In this document: positions 32,701 to 40,961 of the stretch, piece after piece
Position numbering within the stretch: position 1 is the first letter of the stretch
How the letters are laid out: the number at the start of each line of letters is the position of its first letter
NCBI RefSeq assembly: GCF_026262505.1
Contig: NC_067207.1
Location: forward strand, 2,426,252 to 2,490,251
From: Trichomonas vaginalis G3
Lineage: Eukaryota; Parabasalia; Trichomonadida; Trichomonadidae
Direction of reading: 5' to 3'
DNA: 64,000 bases
Made by a program: the position numbers and the translations under genes
Notes under the pieces: generated by a model
Databases searched by the model: none
Told to the model about the DNA's origin: nothing
The model's input: the letters and a program-made list of their open reading frames with translations, nothing else

Positions 32701-35700
32701 TTCTAATCACATTATATTCGATTATGATGAGCTTGATGTCAAATTTGGTGATAAAACATATAATGAATTCATTGATGTCCTCAAATCATTGCCTGAGATG
32801 GAAATCAATGAATTTGTAAAGATTTTCCGTTCTTTCGGACTTCCAACACTTGAATATGATCGAAGCTATTCAATGAAAAATACAATCAATCAATTCAACA
32901 TGATTAAGCAGAAACTGGAAGATTCTCTTAATTTGATGAGAATTAACAATAAATTATCAGAAAGGCTCAAGGAAAACAAGACCAAATTATCAGGAATCAA
33001 AGATTTTTCATTATCTTTTAATAAGAATATTCCAAATCCAGAACCAAAGATAATTGATTTTGACAACATTAAAGAAGAAACTCTATTTGCTCCAAACATT
33101 GTTGTGAAAGGCAGCAGGATAGAATCATCATTTAAGAATATTAATATTGAGCTTGTTAATGTACCTATTTTTGCAAAAACGCCATTCCAGATCAACATTC
33201 CAGTAATTGGAAGATTATTTGATTATGAAATATCAATTGAAGGATCTGATGAAATCAAATTCGAAAAAACCAAAAATGCAATTGCATTAGTTGCCTCTAC
33301 ATCTGAAAACAAAGAACTCAAAGCAACGCTAAAAATCAAAAATCACTCAATTCCGATTTTTATTAAGTACAATTACATTAAGTCTCCGAAAATTTACATC
33401 ATATCTCCAGGAAATGATTTCGTTGATCTTAATGGAAAGATGTTCTTCAAATCCACAACATTTGTTAATGAGAAAATACCTTTGTATGTTGAAGATGAAA
33501 CAGGAACAAGAATTGCTCATACATTGACATTCAAACCCGGTCAAGATTCAAAGCAAAAGATACAACCTATCTATAATTATGATACAGTGAAGAAAGAATC
33601 ATATTTTAGCTTCCCTACTGAAGATTATGCGGACATGTTAATTTATGTCAACATTTCTGGAATGAATTCAAATGTTATTAAATTCAAATCAAAGATTATA
33701 GAGAGACCCATTGTTTTTAAGACATGGAACATAAGCAGCAACCAGTTCGAGAAAGAATGTAATATTTGGGCAGGTGAACTTCTATGCGAATATGCTTTCC
33801 AATTTGAAACATACACATTGGATGAAAAAGAACCAATTAACATTAAAGTTACTCCAAGTTCTAATAATATACTTCTTAAAATGAGAGGCGATCTAAATTA
33901 TAAAGATAACTCAATCACGTATACTATTTTCAACGAAAGGAACAATAAAATTGCTCATCAAATTCCATTTTCAATTGCATTTAACAAAAGGGAAGATAAA
34001 ATCGAGAATTTGTCTATTGAAATAAATTATTCAGATGTACATTTCAAGCACCAAATCGATGTTGTTCCATGCTACATCAAATTTTCTCAAACAAATGATG
34101 GTGTTTGCTTCCTTTATGATACACCAAATAATAATAGAGTTCCGAGCTGCAAAGGCAAATATTACGACATGGAGAGTGCATATCCAATTATTGCACCAAA
34201 TAACATAATGCCGATAATGTTTTATTATCATGTTATTACGCCATTTAGCTATAATGTATATTCCAACTATGAACCAAATTCATATGCACTAATTGGATAC
34301 AACAAATTTAGAATACCAGTATTTACTCCATATATTTATAACCTCATGTATTTCGTTATTGAGCCAGAAGGAAAATATTATTATTGTCATAGAACTGAGT
34401 TACCAAAGAGGTGTCAAATTATATGTGGACGATTAGGACAAGACAATATTAAATTCCAAAAAGAAGACAATGATCCTGACAAGTGGCAATTATGTTGGTT
34501 CCCGTACTCAGATAATCTTGATAATACCAGAAGAATCCTAGAACAATATCCACACAAGATTATGGGAATTATTGATAAAATAATGAAGTTTATAAGATTA
34601 CCTCAAGAAATTATAGAAGATTTCCAAATTCTCAAAGAAAAATATAGACATACAAATAACCTCATTGATTTTATCATGAAACAATTCCAATATCGACTTG
34701 ATGCTCTTAATAGACAGAAAGGACATTTAAGAGTTGATGCTGATATGTATGCCATTTTTGAGGAAAGAAATAATTTGCAAGTTCCAATTCAAAAGCTTCA
34801 ATACCAATATTATCTCAATAAAATTGACTTTGATTGCAAACGTAATATAAGGAATTCCGTCCAATTGGCAACCAACAAACAGAAACATGCAATATTCAAT
34901 CAAATTCTATCAGAGAATAGATTAGAATATCTATTTAGTGACGACATTTATAAACCGTACACCAATCAGATAGAAAAACCGGATCAGAATAGTATTTATA
35001 GTGAAATTGATCAAAAGATCAAAATTTTATGTGATAATGCTCCAGTAAATTCGATCATCAAAAGCTATTTTGAAATAACAAGAGATACAAAAGGACCAAT
35101 TATCCAAGTCAGCGATTTTATTCTATCTATTGTTTCGAAACCTGAACAAAGTGATAACAATCTGAAGATAATCAATAATTCAGAGTTTAGTGCATCATCT
35201 CAAGATAAAAAGAATGAATTGCAAGATCTGGATTCAGGAAAATCAATTGGACAATATGTTCAATGCTTTGAAAATTATTTGAATTTCTGCAATAACTTCC
35301 CTAATGTTCTGAGAAGCATTAAATCTAATCCAACACCTGAAGACAAAGAAAAAGCCAATGCAAGCTATGAAAAACTTGCCAAAATTGATGGTTGGGCAAA
35401 GAAAATAGTTGAAGACGGAAACAATTCACTCATTTTGATTGCAAATAATTATCATCAGTATTTCAGCATTCTTGAAAATTTATTATTTCATAACAATGAT
35501 GACAACAATGCATGCTTTGTTATTCCAAAATCAATAGCTCCAAAAATTGCAACCGTTTGGGAAGGATACAAAAATGATACACCTAAAATTAAACAAAAAG
35601 AAGAATCACATATAGAAATCACTAACAGTGCAAAGTCTAAAGAAAACAATGCTTCAAAATCACAATTGAAGATTGATAAAAACTCAAACGAAGGAAAAGG

Positions 35701-38700
35701 AGTTACAAAAATTCAGATTGAAGGTACCACTGATGAAATTCAAAAGAGTATTTTGGAAACAATGAAGCTTGCTTCAAGAGATGTGATTCTCAAGTATTCG
35801 ACTGCAACACTCGATGAAGATTCAACAAAGGAAATTATGGATCAGCAAAAAGATATTTCAGGCATCGATGAAATCATTAAATGCGCACTTCCTCTTGCAA
35901 TTTCGATTGTTAATCAAATTTATGAGTCGAAAATCACTCTTGGAAATAGACAAGTTGCGGTTTTCTTGGATTCAAGCAGTACAATAGGTTCTGAATACCA
36001 AAGAAATGCAACATTCTCAATGTTTGTTTCATTGGCTTTGGCTCTTGAATACCTTCATATTCCATCAAATCTTTACGTTTTCTGTGATACTGGATTCCAA
36101 TTCTATGTCAAATCGAGTAAGAATCCTCTTAAGAAAGAACATATTCAGGCTGCTCTTGATGCATTTTGTGTTTTCAGAAAGCTTTCAAACATCGGAGATG
36201 CTTTATCTAAGATGAAGAAATTAGATGTTTCTACGGTGTTTGTAATTACTGATGGATTCCTTTATAACTTACACGATACTGAAGGATATAGAAATTTATT
36301 AAAGGATAAAAACATTAAAGTTAACTTCTTGATTATGTCAACTCTTGAAAAAAATGATTTGGCACAAATGAAGATATGTATAGATAAATCAATCACAAAG
36401 ATTAATGAACATAATCCAAAGCTTTTTGTAAATTACATTGAAGAGTTAGCAAATGTCTACAAGAGATCGGATGATATTTCTTCATTTGTTACAAAAGGTT
36501 TCTTATCTTCAGAAGAGAAGTTTACAAATATTCATAATCCAAAGTTAATTCAAATGTTGGAGTGCGAAGATTCAAATTACGAATTCAAAGATATTGATAA
36601 TCCATCAACAATGTATAGTTCAAGATACAACGAGACATTAGATATCAGTGTTTCAGAAATCTTCAATATTCCTGCAATTGATGAATCACAATTCATCATT
36701 AAAAGCAAGAAATCTAAGGAGATTTTATTCAAAGGATATGATCAGATCAAATCTATCCAAACAAGAATCTCTAATTCATTTGAGCCAAACAAACCAACAC
36801 AGTTCTCACAGAGCACAAAAGGAAGCAACATTTCAATTAAAGGATATATTCAGTTCTTAGTTACACAAGGACAAGAACAAAGAATATACTTGGAGAGGAA
36901 TGCTGGATTAGTTCTTTCTCATTCATTATTCGTTGTCATTGATGGAAGTATTAGTTGTTTCAATGAACACGTTGCTAACCTGTCATTGCAAACAATTATT
37001 TGCACATTAAGTTCTTTGAAACTTGTTGATTTTGATAATGTCACCATTTTCATCAGCAAAGGAAATGATGTCATCGAAATCTGCCATGAAGTACAAAATA
37101 CTGATCTATTCGCAGAGAATTCTCCACTTTGGAATGCAATTATTTCCATCTGTACTTCTCCATCACCAACGAGTGACATTGTTTCAGCTCTTTCAATTGT
37201 TGATGATATAAGAGTCAAACAACAATCAAAGCAATCGCTTTGTTTGTGTTTCACAGATTGCATGCTTTCTTCGCAACAAATGAAAGGTCTTGGAACAATC
37301 ATTACTCAACTTGAAAGCAGACGTGCAGATGTTTATGCAGTTGGCATTGGATTAAATCCAAGCAACATTGAAAAAGGATTCAAATATTCATTCTGGTCAA
37401 TGAATCCTCTAATGATAATATTAGCAATTGCAAAGTCTCTTAGAGGACAATTCAATCCAAATGAAATTTTGCCGTTTATTCCTGATAAAGTTCTTGATAC
37501 TGATCTTAAGAAAGTTTCTGAAATAATCCAAAATTGCATTGAAAACCATGTTTACAAAGATATCTATAACAGATTAGATGAGATCACTCGTACACAGGAA
37601 ACATTCTCTTACTACTACAATGATGAAGCATCATCAACAAGAATGGTGGATGTTCCAGTAGCCGGATCGGGAACAGGATCTCCAACAAATACAGGATCTT
37701 CAAGGAGCAACATCCAAACAAACAAGCCAAATACTCCATTGATGATTCAAAAACCAAATGAAGTTAAAGATCTCGGAAAAGGAAAAATTTGGGACTTTAA
37801 GATCCTCATTTGCCAGTTCTGGGATTATTGCATGATGCCAGCACATGTAAAAGGAGAAAGTGAATACATTTCAAAGAAGACATTAGAAAATCCAGATGGA
37901 ATTATTGAGTCATTGAAAGGACTTGGAATCAAATGCGAAATTGTTCAGAACTACAAGAAAGCCATTGAATGCATGACATCAGGACAATTCTCACAAGTTT
38001 GGGTAATTTGTGGACGTGGAGAGAATAAGAAACCAGATGAATTGAATGAGAATGGAACATCATATTTGATTGATCAATTCATTGATTGTCTAATTCAATT
38101 CCATAAACATGGTGGTTCTCTTTTGATATCAGGAGATAATAATCCACTTACTTATGAACTAAACAAATTCCTTGAGAAAGTAGAACTTGATGGAATTAAG
38201 CCACAATTCTCATTCAGTGTCAACGAAGATGGTGGAAACATGCTGATGTTTGGAGATATTGATAGCGAAAATGCTCAATTATTTGATCAAAGATCAGTGA
38301 TCAAAGTTGCAGGTAACGAAAGACCTCTTTACGGATTCAATGTCAAGACACTGTTCGAAGGAACAACAATATCTTGTGCTCCAGGTGATGCAGACATCAA
38401 ACCATTCCAGCCATTCATTATTTCAAAAGAAGGAAACTACGCAAACATGTATTATATGGCTCCTTCAAACAATAAATGCGGAGATATAATTCTTGATGGT
38501 TCTTTCACAAGATTCTTCAATGAACTTCATGAAGAAGGAACATTAAGACTTGTCAGAAACATAGCTGTTTGGTTACAATCGGTTGAACGTCGCGAAAGAC
38601 TTTTAAGAGGTCACGAAAATGCAATTAAATGGAAGGTCAAAGAATTTGTATTCCCAATCAAAAATGTTGATAAATCCACAATCAAATTCAACAAATATTC

Positions 38701-40807
38701 AAGTGGAAACAGTATTGATATTTGCCTAGTTGTTGATGCAACCAAATCAATGAATGCAGATCAAAACAACCAAAGAGAATGGGTTGAAAAAGAAAACGAA
38801 AGATCAATGATCAAAGGAGCAAAGAGTATTTTCAAGAGATTGATGGATTACACAAAATCAAAATACTCTGATATCACAGTTAGGTATTCTGCTGTTTTCT
38901 TCCGTGATGAAGCTATGGCAGATCTTTTGTACAGAAGAAAAGAGGTAAAAATAGGAACAAAGACTTTCAATGTTGCAACAGTATTTGATTTCAAATCAAA
39001 TGGAAGAAGTATTGATCCAGTTAAATTCGATGAAGTTATGACAAACGGTGGTGCAGGTGATGGTCCTGAAGACTGGGTCCAGGCATTCAGTAACATGCTT
39101 GATTTGCAATGGGATGAAAAGGCCAAAAAGATTATGATCATGATCACAGATTCAAGCTGCCATGGTGATAAATTCGATTACAGAAAGTGTCTAAATGATA
39201 AAGATATTGAAATTAACCATGTTGAAGGACCAAAGGTAGAAAGATTAATTAAAGAAATTGCCGAAAGAAAAATCGATGTTTGTTTCATTACTACATCTGA
39301 TAAAGCTAAAAAAGGAATGAAAGAGTTTAAGAAAGAGTATGAGGAAGCAGGTGGAACAAACTTCAAGACAATTCATGAAACATTTACAGATGCTGGTCAA
39401 GAGTTGAAAGACGCCGTTTCGAATATGATTACAGGAGTTGTTGATACTGCAGTTGCTTCATTTAATACATCAAGAGTGAAAGAAACAAAACTTGATGCAA
39501 ACATTGTTCTTCCAAAGAGAAAGAAGAGACAAGAAATTTCATTAAAGATTGAAGAAAATAATGAAAAAATTGAAGCTCCACAAACAGATACAAAGAAGAG
39601 AGTATCAGGAATTATTGAAGTTGAAAGTTCTCAACAAAACATTAAAACTGAAAAGATGGAATCACTTGAGATTACAAAACCAGAGAAACAATCTTTTGAA
39701 AAGTATACTACAAAAATTAGTGAACACCAGGTTAAGATTCAAAATCATAGCGATATGAATAAAAAACAAAAAGAAGAATATGTTCGAAAAGCTACTGCAA
39801 TTCCGCCGAAACCACAATCAATCCAAATTGTTTCTCAATCATATAAAGAAAATACTCAGCCAGAGGCAATGATGAATAATCCAGCTTCCCAACGTCCACA
39901 GTTATTAATCCAAATTCCTCTTCAGAAGCAACAATTGAATCAATTACCTCCACAACAACAGATGAATCAATTGCCTCCACAACAACAATTGAATCAGTTG
40001 CCTCCACAACAGCAACAACAGATGAATCAATTACCTCCACAACAGCAACAACAATTGAATCAATTGCCTCCACAACAGCAACAACAGATGAATCAATTAC
40101 CTCCACAGCAGCAACAACAGATGAATCAATTACCTCCACAACAACAATTGAATCAGTTGCCTCCACAACAGCAACAACAGATGAATCAATTACCTCCACA
40201 ACAGCAACAACAGATGAATCAATTACCTCCACAACAACAATTGAATCAATTGCCTCCACAACAACAATTGAATCAGTTGCCTCCACAACAGCAGCAACAG
40301 ATGAATCAATTACCTCCACAGCAGCAACAACAATTGAATCAATTCCCTCCACAGCAACAATTTATTCCATTTACTACACAACAATTGCAGCAACTTCAGC
40401 AAACGAATCCACAACAGTTGCAACAACTTCAGCAAATGATCCAACAAACTCAGATGATGATGCAACAATTCATGATTCAAAATATGAGTCAGAACCAGTT
40501 TCAACCTAATTTCCAATATGGAATACCTCAGAATATGAATCAAAATCAACTAATGAATTTCCAATATGGAGCACAACAAAATATGAATCAGTTTCCGCCA
40601 CAGTTTAACTTCCAGCCTGTACCACAGCAGAATATGAATCAAAATCAACAATATGGTTTTGGGCCTGTAGCGGCACAGGAAACACCCCTTCAAGTACAAG
40701 CATCGCCAACAGGCAATTATCAAGAGTTTGGTTTCAATGCGGATATTCCAAATACTTCCCCTCAACAAAATACGAATCCAAATAGAAGAAATCGTTCCAG
40801 AAAATAA
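23720..40807 (+). CDS. Giant midasin-like AAA+ protein with three VWA domains
   Basis: One uninterrupted frame of 5,695 residues. Six AAA modules show Walker A sites at about residues 35 (GPTGSAKT, Walker B IIDEIN at 98-103), 309 (GDIRSGKT), 586 (SQTGFGKT), 894 (GPSGYKEY, degenerate), 1241 (GLCGTGKS) and 1532 (GKTASGKT). Spacing is 270-350 residues, as in the midasin/dynein ring. A long helical stretch follows (about 1850-3080), then a beta-rich region (about 3090-3520). VWA domains have MIDAS motifs at D4084 (DSSST), D4408 (DGSIS) and D5006 (DATKS); the third has GGAGDGPEDW and ITDSSCHGDKF, as in VwkA-type VWA domains. A glutamine-amidotransferase-like segment lies at about 4690-4960. The tail has 14 PQ-rich repeats and a basic end. 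Midasin removes assembly factors from pre-60S ribosomes, but it has one VWA and an acidic linker not seen here, so this may be a separate remodeller. Confidence 0.7.
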   Translation: MIEYPPDFVLTRNAGERINKIKQFTGLGIPVLLEGPTGSAKTTSAKLALNNPDIVSCSSETSVEQLLGRVTLDSTGNEVTKFEEGPYTKAFRTGGSLIIDEINLAPPDVLQCIEASLDSGSLELNSVGQNTDKSIKRHPDFKLVATMNPPNEDYVKNRNKLLNKFQSKFKIINFDNFDKIELKEIIEKKVNDNNTVTNFIKFHEFCYKRASKEKSYRCFTVRDINLVLNCVSDDIPLELAIYVVYCLCFSKQTREQYEEKYKKYWPEIPQMLNDNKVIDDCIRNKILSRTLATSNLLSIRKRQPLLLIGDIRSGKTSFARWLSMHYHVQGKQPKTVICTPETTNADLLGKHTIDASKQSQFNNVHDTWVDGPVIRAITEGSMLLLDNINNAPSQVIERLNSLIDKAYLPGQSFIVNERPNNKIVEINDDFRIVATASRESIKQMSPALINRFAILFIDNQFEDKEETNKAFSDYIDKVIPSKSRQIVMESLLPCVDKINVIECINLFSKIKGKYKDIKDKSIISFSKNVFLGTNEHVDDDLTEKILKSLKKNDTKLFHFKDSPKIKQLIASLIALYNAGKHVVLQSQTGFGKTSAAEALGEIIDLRVFKVAFNNETQIGELFGNYTISDKGFDNKKGPLAESMSKGGIFIADELNLAEASVLKSLRIAIEPKEGDDIELPNNEKTVTVSPNYFFIGCQNDITMNGRRQLPTDLSSKIVMLKYPQIDEVDIKNILKDIVLEMNVDLMVYLQNTTDLIMKIRSSNLLKSKPWSFREARRFLRRILYFKKNESIKPYHHACFMILSVHDNENDELINEVHRVVSESFRLDETEKRILLNDIKSDVIVNDMTSSFELQKGSIRIITDKVNINPNLKQVWKSYFNILMTHPQEPILICGPSGYKEYIAKLITINNFTSVNLSKDSTTSSLIGSINLTDRKSVITMLFDILSRIDNSNTKFMECNEIKNSYFAKTFNQERFENFIDSIQENKNETFVNVIKQIRSNIVDIMKQNDNFSTFLSHYITIFKPGLITSAILQQKALILKNFSHPPISVIERLNELFSITPELTLSEDFTNTIVSHESQTIRVDKFRVFATTTTQEKSKLSEAMLSRLTVVKTYSYSKDDYQYIFDPMFWKNLQEEYWDNMTLNQKFMINNIAKRVSDRLHDKDSDKCFALALNMMNMIPNNDLYEPLEFDEKHIISRKMYVIPNNFIEPKTKLVQTKSINAITNLLFSAAKMKYSSIIQGLCGTGKSTVIKYLSEIFDADLITVRISSSTTVEHIYGQNELVQKENGASFNFKKTALLEKITGNSSNGRPVWVILEEIDQASDSLIDSLIQLFDSESNQILLPNGSTETKNEYIIFGLSSKQFYNESILNNAVCFEQEDYSEEEFVKICEELYINNSNFANDEIKNFPRKLYGWKKIAKEKQISFPITIRTFKNFINSVKQNPNGIKVIENQIYKSIFDENLPNINKENEEDEPQVSNEDGYVSINGNRYPYYIQDERKQSLIQNLTYSQKMLFTILSSIIDKHFPIIIQGKTASGKTHTMNLFAEAMAQELVVLQLNVETSDSIVYGGYKPLSELRQTQITEISAMLEEIKKVNNQVKKIQITEWTPNYLRKVVNQLTEIKDITQNQNQIQMIDNLNNKIINDCQFYNLIDKYDSIIVKAMNEGKWLLLDGIEACPGVILDRLITLFSSSPRLDLYEKGTDNEIIAKQNFRVFMTYNPYEATMRQKISQSLLNRCFVYTLDPIDHDFNDSFNVIFGIISQVKNTGFTSTIDLQKLVARLINVHLHLKSDESNIDGRTLVRLTHSLEVSAPLTRNKIIEALEINYSNKLDIDDKLREEIVRLFDENVDEEKLKRFKNAIVRQSTELESLMNTLIQFHRNQKISIEIFIKTFLRLPFENYETLQKELTFNNQYCDIFKLIYNFIDVAKKTIQNDSKLEGKSLDKIKKGEFEKFDDFLLKIETYLYLINQHNLNQLKYTANDLILLHKIDSAKQLNDAFYYLLSMSNFTPAMFLPTSYMNFVARSLSDMKDRGYKIILLENPPEERLPKTAYFYFKNKIMDSIYCDDKVITITKIEPNLNNFFTTILGTDTKEFKSYSDRNVSPDFRKTISFDYLLILYTPIFLSPRDVADIFKDYAKESIQITYDIIAKQKDFNLYQQWAAIISEISTIMQAADTTSLSVVDWSLRNNKLLDKLLSFEFDKFSHCKSFKETVETLKKEDVRQKRNKRTNKSAKEWMQDIQRYINRKEKDYEVLEWAKDNNAFDLKTKPSDLAIMIDRANIQIYPKMDLDFETLGDLHLSKENNDKQEDMTWFYHYCKYSYESYLLKMMSEGSFRAAMIFSDFYEGIKMQLYDIFSKGNTMILDEYHKKIVTELFENLSEHKDFILKSNVIRALNKLSNPSDFVSKSWKAVLAKINKMIPLEIPFVFPEINESTISSFIEASIHMKGFEILERFNQFMEYRKQAIKDPPQSFSELSEVIHRIDPNLVQFAEFCHSIENQKEVEFNFNDTMLYRRDLLEFAPFLSILLNKNPEMKNILNLCLPNDDKSEFRAVVGLFIIRLFANNNLISVNTKINQIIHNLLKEIVDEWFKAPSQFIVDYIMIVGNYNVANDHQYDYNLPSYLNDEIEKIAKFIMDSNYTNYFLDTLKVNYPVAIRKFIENKYPQNEIDEFFNEDGEKNINEYLVNNFTNLLKSTLGYTRNLYEFIEQFTDKEEITNNKSIVIFGCLTSISQYVSDQNIDISILSDYCKQLFSNFDIQQFKTMINNPDYDNKSNDPFWNPLGCFTEFYKRKLNEDITLDNAELNSNQDQLERFKKTKYYESMQQAILEDKKQFIDQYNSRYLRKDINDLWIEYSHLAKTLIDSIPRIDDPNATVLKQNELIPNKVLEKIIPNPLKYQNSMKYTLIKVKKNDTKKNYIEIIDLTSCDDNNTFRKSLDKSFCILQLSPGKRLEDFEIKDCEVEKFDFYIERNAVSKTQLKLNELSDKYYSIKKDIKKNSNHIIFDYDELDVKFGDKTYNEFIDVLKSLPEMEINEFVKIFRSFGLPTLEYDRSYSMKNTINQFNMIKQKLEDSLNLMRINNKLSERLKENKTKLSGIKDFSLSFNKNIPNPEPKIIDFDNIKEETLFAPNIVVKGSRIESSFKNINIELVNVPIFAKTPFQINIPVIGRLFDYEISIEGSDEIKFEKTKNAIALVASTSENKELKATLKIKNHSIPIFIKYNYIKSPKIYIISPGNDFVDLNGKMFFKSTTFVNEKIPLYVEDETGTRIAHTLTFKPGQDSKQKIQPIYNYDTVKKESYFSFPTEDYADMLIYVNISGMNSNVIKFKSKIIERPIVFKTWNISSNQFEKECNIWAGELLCEYAFQFETYTLDEKEPINIKVTPSSNNILLKMRGDLNYKDNSITYTIFNERNNKIAHQIPFSIAFNKREDKIENLSIEINYSDVHFKHQIDVVPCYIKFSQTNDGVCFLYDTPNNNRVPSCKGKYYDMESAYPIIAPNNIMPIMFYYHVITPFSYNVYSNYEPNSYALIGYNKFRIPVFTPYIYNLMYFVIEPEGKYYYCHRTELPKRCQIICGRLGQDNIKFQKEDNDPDKWQLCWFPYSDNLDNTRRILEQYPHKIMGIIDKIMKFIRLPQEIIEDFQILKEKYRHTNNLIDFIMKQFQYRLDALNRQKGHLRVDADMYAIFEERNNLQVPIQKLQYQYYLNKIDFDCKRNIRNSVQLATNKQKHAIFNQILSENRLEYLFSDDIYKPYTNQIEKPDQNSIYSEIDQKIKILCDNAPVNSIIKSYFEITRDTKGPIIQVSDFILSIVSKPEQSDNNLKIINNSEFSASSQDKKNELQDLDSGKSIGQYVQCFENYLNFCNNFPNVLRSIKSNPTPEDKEKANASYEKLAKIDGWAKKIVEDGNNSLILIANNYHQYFSILENLLFHNNDDNNACFVIPKSIAPKIATVWEGYKNDTPKIKQKEESHIEITNSAKSKENNASKSQLKIDKNSNEGKGVTKIQIEGTTDEIQKSILETMKLASRDVILKYSTATLDEDSTKEIMDQQKDISGIDEIIKCALPLAISIVNQIYESKITLGNRQVAVFLDSSSTIGSEYQRNATFSMFVSLALALEYLHIPSNLYVFCDTGFQFYVKSSKNPLKKEHIQAALDAFCVFRKLSNIGDALSKMKKLDVSTVFVITDGFLYNLHDTEGYRNLLKDKNIKVNFLIMSTLEKNDLAQMKICIDKSITKINEHNPKLFVNYIEELANVYKRSDDISSFVTKGFLSSEEKFTNIHNPKLIQMLECEDSNYEFKDIDNPSTMYSSRYNETLDISVSEIFNIPAIDESQFIIKSKKSKEILFKGYDQIKSIQTRISNSFEPNKPTQFSQSTKGSNISIKGYIQFLVTQGQEQRIYLERNAGLVLSHSLFVVIDGSISCFNEHVANLSLQTIICTLSSLKLVDFDNVTIFISKGNDVIEICHEVQNTDLFAENSPLWNAIISICTSPSPTSDIVSALSIVDDIRVKQQSKQSLCLCFTDCMLSSQQMKGLGTIITQLESRRADVYAVGIGLNPSNIEKGFKYSFWSMNPLMIILAIAKSLRGQFNPNEILPFIPDKVLDTDLKKVSEIIQNCIENHVYKDIYNRLDEITRTQETFSYYYNDEASSTRMVDVPVAGSGTGSPTNTGSSRSNIQTNKPNTPLMIQKPNEVKDLGKGKIWDFKILICQFWDYCMMPAHVKGESEYISKKTLENPDGIIESLKGLGIKCEIVQNYKKAIECMTSGQFSQVWVICGRGENKKPDELNENGTSYLIDQFIDCLIQFHKHGGSLLISGDNNPLTYELNKFLEKVELDGIKPQFSFSVNEDGGNMLMFGDIDSENAQLFDQRSVIKVAGNERPLYGFNVKTLFEGTTISCAPGDADIKPFQPFIISKEGNYANMYYMAPSNNKCGDIILDGSFTRFFNELHEEGTLRLVRNIAVWLQSVERRERLLRGHENAIKWKVKEFVFPIKNVDKSTIKFNKYSSGNSIDICLVVDATKSMNADQNNQREWVEKENERSMIKGAKSIFKRLMDYTKSKYSDITVRYSAVFFRDEAMADLLYRRKEVKIGTKTFNVATVFDFKSNGRSIDPVKFDEVMTNGGAGDGPEDWVQAFSNMLDLQWDEKAKKIMIMITDSSCHGDKFDYRKCLNDKDIEINHVEGPKVERLIKEIAERKIDVCFITTSDKAKKGMKEFKKEYEEAGGTNFKTIHETFTDAGQELKDAVSNMITGVVDTAVASFNTSRVKETKLDANIVLPKRKKRQEISLKIEENNEKIEAPQTDTKKRVSGIIEVESSQQNIKTEKMESLEITKPEKQSFEKYTTKISEHQVKIQNHSDMNKKQKEEYVRKATAIPPKPQSIQIVSQSYKENTQPEAMMNNPASQRPQLLIQIPLQKQQLNQLPPQQQMNQLPPQQQLNQLPPQQQQQMNQLPPQQQQQLNQLPPQQQQQMNQLPPQQQQQMNQLPPQQQLNQLPPQQQQQMNQLPPQQQQQMNQLPPQQQLNQLPPQQQLNQLPPQQQQQMNQLPPQQQQQLNQFPPQQQFIPFTTQQLQQLQQTNPQQLQQLQQMIQQTQMMMQQFMIQNMSQNQFQPNFQYGIPQNMNQNQLMNFQYGAQQNMNQFPPQFNFQPVPQQNMNQNQQYGFGPVAAQETPLQVQASPTGNYQEFGFNADIPNTSPQQNTNPNRRNRSRK
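39935..40360 (+). repeat. In-frame PQ-rich minisatellite, 14 units
   Basis: Codes for 14 units of (M/L)NQLPPQQQ with or without two more Q (residues 5406-5547 of the giant protein): six units of 27 bp and eight of 33 bp. The last unit has F in place of L. All units keep frame. The region is probably disordered and may vary in copy number between strains. Confidence 0.85.
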
Positions 40808-40961
40808 TTTTTTATAATGTAATATTTATTATTTTTTTTTATTTTTATATATTTTATAAAATATTTTTATTTGTTAAATTTCTAAGTGTAATTTAATTCA
40901 AAACAAACGCTTCTAATTTAAATTTAATATTAATAAAAACTATTTACAACAAACATAAGAT

